From NCBI GenBank assembly GCA_020747015.1, contig JAGTJM010000013.1, positions 124,001 through 188,000 on the forward strand: DNA of 64,000 nt. Reading direction: 5' to 3'. Below the pieces are notes generated by a model. It did no database searches and was not told the DNA's origin. It saw nothing but the letters and a program-made list of their open reading frames with translations. The DNA is from Pyrenochaeta sp. MPI-SDFR-AT-0127. Lineage: Eukaryota; Ascomycota; Dothideomycetes; Pleosporales; Cucurbitariaceae. The translations under genes were made by a program, and so were the position numbers. Below are positions 57,600 to 64,000 of the stretch, in pieces; positions within the stretch are counted from its first letter, which is position 1, and every line of letters starts with the position of its first letter.

Positions 57600-59173
57600 A
57601 GGCTAGCGTGCAAGGAAAACCAGGAAGTGGAGACGCTTGGGAACGGTCATGATCATGCGATGTTCTACAGGCCCACAGTAGTAGGAAGTGAGAATACAGA
57701 AAGTAGGAAGGTGTTTAGCAAGTGCATGCGAATGGGTGGCACCAGCAGTCCTGGGTGAATGAGCAGCGGGCGGAGGGACCCAAGACGGGGTTTTGCATCA
57801 ACGATGGGTCGTACTGAGGGTTTGCATTGCGCCATTATAGGCCAGGACGGTGGAAGAATCCAAGGTCGGCGCGCAGCGTCCAGTCGAGCAGTGGACGGCG
57901 GGTATATGTGAGGCTACTATAGCGCTGATGGCACCGTGGCCGTGTACCTCGCCAAGGCATCCAAATGAAGCGTCGTCTATCGAACATGGTGAAATTCCCA
58001 GGGTTAATTTAATCGCGTGGTGGGCATTGGCTGGCGGGGTGCCGTGGGCAGGCAAGAGGGTGTGTCGTCGGATGCAACCCAGTCGCATATCACAGTCTGG
58101 CGCCGCGCACCTCAGCGGCGGACGGTGTGCGCTTCGGCCCAGGCGTGCTCTCGACCCGGGCGCTGGATTGGGGGGTCGGGCAGTGCGCTTGATTGTTCAT
58201 GTCGGCAGAAGAACGTAGCGAGCGCAGTGGCTCCACGCCGGCCTCAGATGAAGGGCGTCGGCATGTCACTGGCCCGAGGCATGCGCTTTAGGTTTGCTTC
58301 ATGTTTTGCCAGGCACCACGTCGCAGCCCTTCAAACATCGGCCATGCGACGGGAAGGATGATCCGCACTGCTGAAACGACGTGCAGTAGTGTGCGGCCGC
58401 CAAAACAGTGCGTGAAGGGGCGGCCCTTGGTGTCGCTGTCCATGGCCACCATGGGCCACCACGGCCACGGCCTTCTGCACGCCTTCTCGAAGCACCGCCG
58501 CACCATCATCTCCAATCTCGCTTGGCTTTTGCGACAGCAAGCTTCCCGTCCACCCGTCTCAACGGTCGCCTGTCGTCCCTCCCCCCTCCACTCAGTCAGC
58601 CCTGTCCCATGCTGCCCCCCGGCCGCCGTGGCCTATAATGCGGGGGCTATAGCTACACTAATGCCCTCCACTCTGGAATATTGTCACTCTATCGCCCCGG
58701 CCCTCGCTGCGCGCCGCCTGCTGGGAAGACGTGCAGCATAATGACGATTCCTCCCCAGGCACCAGAGGCGAGCCGGGCTGTCCCTTCAAAAGCCTGAATA
58801 AATGCTTAAAGGCAAAACCCAATCCCAACGGACGTGCATGCTGTCATCGCTTCCATGCATGCCTCTCGCTGCACTACCGCTTGTCTCTGATATATCGATC
58901 CCGGTCCGTTTATTTCTAGTCCCGATTTCTGTTATATTGGTCCCTCTGGTGTTCCATAGTGTACCATACTTTTGGTCCTTGCCATCATCCCCAGCTTCTC
59001 TTGCTCAACTGCACTGCGCTGCACTGCACTGCTGTTTGACCGACATCTCTCCTTGACCTGGCTTTGGTATTCAGGGTCGCCTGACCCCATTCCGCCTGCA
59101 CACCTGCCTCGTCCACACCGCGTGCTTCTTCAGCCCGGCGGCCCACCGCCTGGCAGTGCACCACCCTCGCGCC
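57600..59173. other. Promoter and leader region of the second Zn2Cys6 factor
   Basis: This 1.57 kb is GC-rich between 57,900 and 58,700. It ends in a pyrimidine-rich leader with a short GCACT-type repeat at 59009-59035. Frames up to 146 codons overlap on both strands without domain support. No gene is supported. Confidence 0.6.
59009..59035. repeat. Short CTGCA/GCACT repeat in leader
   Basis: About five imperfect copies of a 5-base CTGCA-type unit lie roughly 140 bases upstream of the Zn2Cys6 factor ATG, probably within its untranslated leader. Confidence 0.6.
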
Positions 59174-61617
59174 ATGTTCCATACCTTCCAGTCGTCGGTG
59201 GGACTGCGGTCGCCCGGAGCAGACACCGACAGCTCGGGAAAACCAACACGCCCAGCGGGCTCACGCCGAATCTCTACCAGCAACGCCTGTGTCGAGTGCA
59301 GAAGGAGGAAAATTAGATGTGACGGCACCCAGCCCTGTGGCCAGTGCCAGTGGTACCAACATCCCGAGGCATGTGGCTATTCGAAGCCTGCACAGAGGGT
59401 CGTCCCAAGCAGAAAGTGAATTCCATCTCAAGCCGCCCCCCTTTTGCCCAAGTACACGTGTTAACTGAAGCCAGGCTGGTCGACAAACTTTCAAACAATA
59501 TTGAGCAGTACAAGAGTGTATTGACAAAGTTGTATGGAACCAAAAACCTCGAATCATTGGCCAATCTCCCCAGAGAAGAATTGCTAGAGCTGGCGCTGTC
59601 CTCGCCAGTAGCCCACCAAACTGCATCACCGTCTGCAGCAGGGTCCCAGGCATTGTCAGAAATCCACACCGGCTCGGATGGCGCTGAAAGCCTCGAGGCG
59701 CTCGAGCAAGCTCCGCCGGAAGATCCTTACTGGGACGAGGCGCGGAAGCACCAGCTCCGTGTCCAAGGCATCTCTGACGATGTCAACGGGCTTTCCATGT
59801 CTGTCGATAAACTTTCGTCTTACGTCGGTATATCTTCCATTACAGCAGCACTCAAGGTCATTGTGCGATGTGCACCCCAAGCACAGTCGCTTATTGCGCA
59901 CAACAGCCAGGAAACTGCGCTGCCGAGCCGCGCAGGTTCGCCACCGCCTGAACTCGCGGATGATAGCCCGCACGCTCTGCCACCCCCCGACCATGGCCAA
60001 GAACTTCTTGAAAGTTACTTTGATCGAGTCCACCCCTTTTTCCCCATGATCGACGAGCGCAAGTTTTGGTCCACGTACTTGTATGGAAACCGAAAAGACT
60101 CGCCATGGCTAGGTCTGCTAAACATGGTCTTCGCACTGGGCTCACTCGCATCGCTGACTGCAGATAACGAAGCTCACTATGTTTACTTCAACCGCTCGCG
60201 ACAGCATCTGTCTTTGGAGTCGTTTGGAAGCGGCAACTTGGAAGTCCTCCAGGCCTTAGCAATCATGAGCGGGTACTACATGCACTACCTCAACCGACCG
60301 AATGAAGCCCATTCGTTGATGGGAGGTACCCTCCGGATGGCCACGGCATTGGGCTTGCACCGCGAATACTCAGAACGAAGCGATGCGGGTAGACAGTTTA
60401 TGGCACCTGGCGAGGAAGACTCAATCTCTCCAGAGATGAGGCGGCGTATTTGGTGGAGCTTATTCTGTCTTGATGCATGGGCGTCGACGACAACTGGGCG
60501 CCCTTCACTGGGGAGGATGGGGCGTTCTATCACAGTGATGCGACCTGGAACGGCTGCAAACGCGGTAAGTAGAATCTATTCGCTCTGCTCTGGCTACCCA
60601 GGCACGGCACTGATATCGCCACAGGTACAAACCATACCACCGCCGAACAGCCCTCAGTACATCGAACAACTAAAGATCCTCCCTCTGATTCACGCCTCCG
60701 CATTTTGCCAGATCGCTACAAGGATACAAGACCGTCTTGTCGAATCACCCCTTCTTGCGCCCGCCGAAACAGCCAACTACGATGCTCACATTCTCAAGTG
60801 GTATGAAGAGCTGCCTTCCATTCTGTCCAACCCCGAGGAGCCGTGTCCAGAATTCCTTCGCCGGGTCAGATTGGTCATGAAGTGGCGCTTCCAGAACATT
60901 CGTATTGTTCTTCATCGGCCCACGTTGCTTACCACCGCCCTGCGACGAAGCACATGGAGCACTTTGACGGCGGAAGAGAAGGTCGCTGTTGGGAAGTGCC
61001 GGCTTATCGCGTGCAAAACGATTGAAGATATTGGGCAAGAGTGCATGCCCGATTTGATATCCGGATGGAATGCTGTCTGGTTCTGCTTTCAAGCGTGCAT
61101 GGTACCGCTCGTATCTCTCTTCAGCGACTCAAGCGTCCCCGAGGAAGTCGAACGGTGGAAAACGAGCGTCGAGACCGCATTGCACTTCTTCGAGTCGGTC
61201 AAGGACTGGAGCATCGCAGCAAAGAGGAGTGCTGATGCTGTGACAAGACTATACGCAGCCTACAAGACACACGCTTCTACGATGGGGGCACCGCGCGCTA
61301 GTCAATCCATAACACCATCGCAGTACCAGAGTCACACTCATTTCGCAGTGCCAGGGACTACCAATGCCCCCACTATGCTCAACACCCATGCCATGTACGG
61401 GCAAGGCCAGACTGCTTTCCATTACAACCCTTCCACGCCGACCTGGGCCAACGCCAACGATCCGACGATTCTCAACAACTTCTGGGACGACATGATGTGG
61501 GATACGAATTTACCGGACATGCTAGAGACCCCCTTTGGTCTGAGCAATGACTACGAGTATGCTGGCACGGCACAGGATTCAGGCTCGGGTGGAGCATGCT
61601 GGATGCATGGAAATTGA
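59174..61617 (+). CDS. Zn2Cys6 transcription factor with fungal-specific TF domain
   Basis: Predicted nuclear regulator of 774 residues. Exons are 59174-59415, 59475-60564 and 60625-61617; introns are 59 and 60 nt. The second intron is a multiple of three without a stop, so its removal rests on the strong GTAAGT donor and CCACAG acceptor. The zinc cluster uses Cys39, 42, 49, 55, 58 and 67 (core CVECRRRKIRC). A short coiled-coil-like linker (LVDKLSNNIEQYKSVL) follows. The fungal-specific TF domain spans about residues 225-480, with YFDRVHPFFPMIDE, ATALGLHREYSE and MRRRIWWSLFCLDAW. The C-terminal tail is Asn/Thr/Pro-rich and ends with acidic Trp-containing stretches (FWDDMMWD) typical of activation domains. 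Target genes cannot be inferred. Confidence 0.9.
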
Positions 61618-63074
61618 CATCGATGGATGCGCATCGCTGCCACGACATGTCCATGAACCTGGCGTATAGCCACCGGGTTTTCACCATGTGCTGAGCGCAT
61701 GAACACCACCGTCGGCATGCACCTTTTCGTATCGCTGCAGGGTCTCTTCAACAGAGTTCGATACATCCACCGGGAATTTTAGTACCCTGACAATCCGTTT
61801 ATGAGACATCTGCACGTTGTTTCCCCAGACCAGTGGATACTTACAACAGCCGGCGGGACCCATTGCCATGGGAATATTATACATGGATGATGCTAGGATC
61901 TTCACAGACATGTGCGAGAAGCACCACGAACAGTTTTGGTAGGGTAGGAAAATGGAAGGTGCGCGTACGAGTACGAAACACGCGAGTGGAAAGCTCATGA
62001 GAGATTGTCTCGATTGTTTTTGCCACTTTTTTCTTATACTTCCTCCGGGTTGGTTACGTACACACGGACGGAGGAGTTCGCATTCGTTCAGCATCCGACC
62101 GCCTGGGGCCTGCATTGGTTCGGCTTTGGTCAAGGCCTCCGGACAATTTCTTGCATTCATTTGTCGCCATTTCTTTCACGTTACATTCATGTTGCATTGC
62201 ATAGTCGGTCGTTGTCGTCTTTTTTTCCGTGCCCATATTGTTCGCATAGACGGTCATGTTCGTTCGTATACTCTCGCTATATAGACAGGGGTGGACAGTT
62301 TGATACCCCAGATTTTGCAGATTCCTCTGAAGGCTAAATGGAAACGAGGCCATTGCCTGGAAACCAGTGACCAAGGAAGGGAATTGGTGGAATTGGACTG
62401 TACATAGATATCGCTTATAGACTGTTTGACGTTGGGCATATGCTTAACAGAAACCTGATATAGCCACCCTTTCTCCACATTTGCGACCGTTTGGATGCTT
62501 CTCGGCTAAAAGGTCGTGCAGGATCGATCTGGGCTTCGACAAGGCTTTCTTCGAATCCCCCGACTACGGCGCCATGGGCGCTTAATGTCTGTATTATAGG
62601 GTACTCAGAGGATAATAGTCGAGGCTAGACACCCTTTCACAGGAACGGGCGGCACAGAGGGGGAAAGGACCGGCTCGATAAACGAGATCAAACGCCCCAC
62701 GGGCCGAAGACGTGCTTTAACCATTATGCAAATGCTTAGTTGTTGAATGGGATTGCTTATGCGAGGTTCGGTCGAGTGTTTCTTTCTGGAAGGACTCGCC
62801 AGGCTAGAGGCACACTGGCCCTATGCCTTGTGGACCTTGACACCATTGGCCTGTGCGAGAGGGCAGCGACAGAGTGGGGCTTATCGATAACACATATAGC
62901 AGTGATCGACGAACCTTGGGGCAGCATAATTAGTGACAGCTGTCGCCCATGCCATTGCAGTACGCTCAATCATGGGGCGTGTCGCATGAGGAACGATATC
63001 TCTTCAACCCACTCTTCAGAAAATTTGATCTAAACTAAAACGCGACGCTTCTTCGCCATCAACAAGTCGGGCCT

Positions 63075-63087
63075 CCCCCCCCCCCCC
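63075..63087. repeat. Homopolymer run of 13 C
   Basis: Thirteen consecutive C residues lie about 190 bases upstream of the CDF transporter ATG. Exact length could be affected by sequencing error. Confidence 0.9.
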
Positions 63088-63102
63088 ACCGCGGAGCTTC
63101 CC

Positions 63103-63108
63103 CACGTG
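63103..63108. promoter_or_regulatory. CACGTG E-box in the CDF transporter promoter
   Basis: A palindromic CACGTG lies about 170 bases upstream of the CDF ATG. This is the core recognised by bHLH factors such as Pho4 and Cbf1 types in fungi. Function is inferred from motif only, and the same hexamer also occurs by chance. Confidence 0.35.
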
Positions 63109-63277
63109 CAAGCTTGAACGCTTGGCTTGCACGCCGTCAATCAACATGGGGCTTGGCTACTCTCCCACTCCCACACCGCTGCCCGACTCGAGAGCAGCGG
63201 CGCCGTTCCTCTTACCTTGACCATCCTTCATCCTTTCTCTCGACCCACAGTCCAATTTGTGCATCATTGCCTGAAAA

Positions 63278-64000
63278 ATGTCGTCCGAACCAGATCTTCA
63301 CCGCGCAATATCCATGAAACCGCTCCCGTTCCAACTTCACAACTATCCCGACCGTCCGGAACGAACCGCAAGTCCTCACAAACACCTGAGCAGCTCCAGC
63401 TCCCATCAGCATCCCTCTTCAGACACCACAGGAGGGAAGTACGATGGCAATAGTACCGCTATCGAGACATTAGCACCCACCAGCGACCATGACCCCGTTG
63501 CCCGCCATGTACCAGCCCGCACCAGCACCGACAATGATGTCGAAAGCCAGTCGCCACCGGGCTATACACCAGACAACGACCCGTACAGGCTGTCTGCGGC
63601 GATAAAGCATGAAGCCGAGCTCGCACTCATCCGCGCCAACACTTCTCGGAAACGGGATGGTTGCGGGCCCATTATACTCAACACCAAAGCACGCAGCGCG
63701 AAGAAACTTGAAGAATTCTACGAGACACAGAACGAGAATATCGAGCGCCTCCTGAAGCCTGTCGACGATCACAGGAGAGCAGCCAAGGAAGAGGGCGATG
63801 CAAATCATCTGAAATACAAGATTGCCGTTATTGGAAGTTTTGTGGCAAATATCATTTTGGCAATCCTTCAGCTCTACGCCGCCATCTCTTCCAAATCACT
63901 CTCCCTGTTCACCACAATGGCCGACTCGCTGTTCGACCCGCTCTCCAACCTCACTCTTATAATGTGCAATCGCGCTGTTGCACGTGTTGACGCACGAAAG
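63278..64000 (+). CDS. Cation diffusion facilitator (CDF) transporter, 5' part, runs off window
   Basis: The first 241 codons of a metal-ion/proton antiporter; the gene continues past the window end, so no stop is present. The ATG at 63278 (AAAAATGTCG) opens a frame with a disordered Ser/His/Pro-rich N-terminus of about 110 residues, including HKHLSSSSSHQH. Then comes RSAKKLEEFYETQNENIERLL, a block I associate with the Mn-type CDF subgroup, followed by TM1 (IAVIGSFVANIILAILQLYAAI) and TM2 (SLSLFTTMADSLFDPLSN). TM2 carries the D-x3-D metal site (DSLFD), the pattern of Mn/Fe-transporting members rather than the H-x3-D of zinc transporters. Substrate is therefore likely Mn, by inference. No intron is seen in this part. 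Confidence 0.88.
   Translation, partial: MSSEPDLHRAISMKPLPFQLHNYPDRPERTASPHKHLSSSSSHQHPSSDTTGGKYDGNSTAIETLAPTSDHDPVARHVPARTSTDNDVESQSPPGYTPDNDPYRLSAAIKHEAELALIRANTSRKRDGCGPIILNTKARSAKKLEEFYETQNENIERLLKPVDDHRRAAKEEGDANHLKYKIAVIGSFVANIILAILQLYAAISSKSLSLFTTMADSLFDPLSNLTLIMCNRAVARVDARK

Larger units (their letters stand above)
61618..63277. other. Intergenic, promoter of the CDF transporter gene
   Basis: This 1.66 kb lies between two plus-strand genes. It contains a run of 13 C residues at 63075-63087 and a CACGTG hexamer at 63103-63108, about 170 bases before the CDF ATG. Frames on the minus strand up to 159 codons lack domain support. No gene is supported. Confidence 0.6.

Noticed and set aside
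62540..62570. T-loop-like TTCGAATCC suggesting a tRNA
   Set aside because: The flanking bases cannot form the five-pair T stem, and no acceptor stem or A box fits.

Overview
The window is nuclear DNA of a filamentous ascomycete, most likely a Pleosporales-type Dothideomycete. Genes carry short (about 48-113 nt) GT-AG introns, and I rebuilt them by joining reading frames across splice sites. The families present fit this placement: Zn2Cys6 factors, a Pth11/SAT4-like rhodopsin-domain protein, 2EXR/F-box-like, a CAS1-type acyltransferase, a modin-type protein, and two families I know only as repeated hypothetical proteins of this class. No RNA gene, CRISPR array or intact transposon could be supported.

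Layout. 1-2044: no supported gene. 2045-3929 (-): Upc2/Ecm22-like Zn2Cys6 factor, behind a 4.1 kb gene-free interval. 8039-10988 (-): transportin Kap104. 14845-16534 (+): Ssh4/Ear1-like SPRY ubiquitin-ligase adaptor, convergent with an anion:cation symporter-type MFS permease (17100-18713, -). 19977-37097: AT-richer accessory block with a 2EXR protein, a CAS1-type O-acyltransferase, a modin-like protein, a 940-residue orphan-family protein, a SAT4-type 7TM protein and a 582-residue coiled-coil orphan-family protein. 39018-40922 (+): Ptc6-type PP2C phosphatase. 41853-44900 (+): importin beta-1 Kap95 in seven exons. 47491-49369 (-): CAPER/RBM39-Rsd1 splicing factor. 49990-51272 (-): sphingolipid fatty acid 2-hydroxylase Scs7. 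52447-53821 (+): thaumatin-like protein with a hydrophobic C-terminal tail. 54739-57599 (+): intracellular GH2 beta-mannosidase. 59174-61617 (+): second Zn2Cys6 factor. 63278-end (+): 5' part of a cation diffusion facilitator.

How the genes relate. This is a eukaryotic neighbourhood, not an operon. The core part holds housekeeping functions (two karyopherins, a splicing factor, a sphingolipid hydroxylase, a phosphatase, a glycosidase). The accessory block from about 20 to 37 kb holds lineage-restricted genes of unknown job. I did not find a clearly new system. The best leads are the 940-residue protein with a possible zinc site, the CAS1-type enzyme with an altered serine motif, and the accessory block as a unit. 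Exon junctions are inferred from splice consensus, frame continuity and family similarity; no transcript or database evidence was used.
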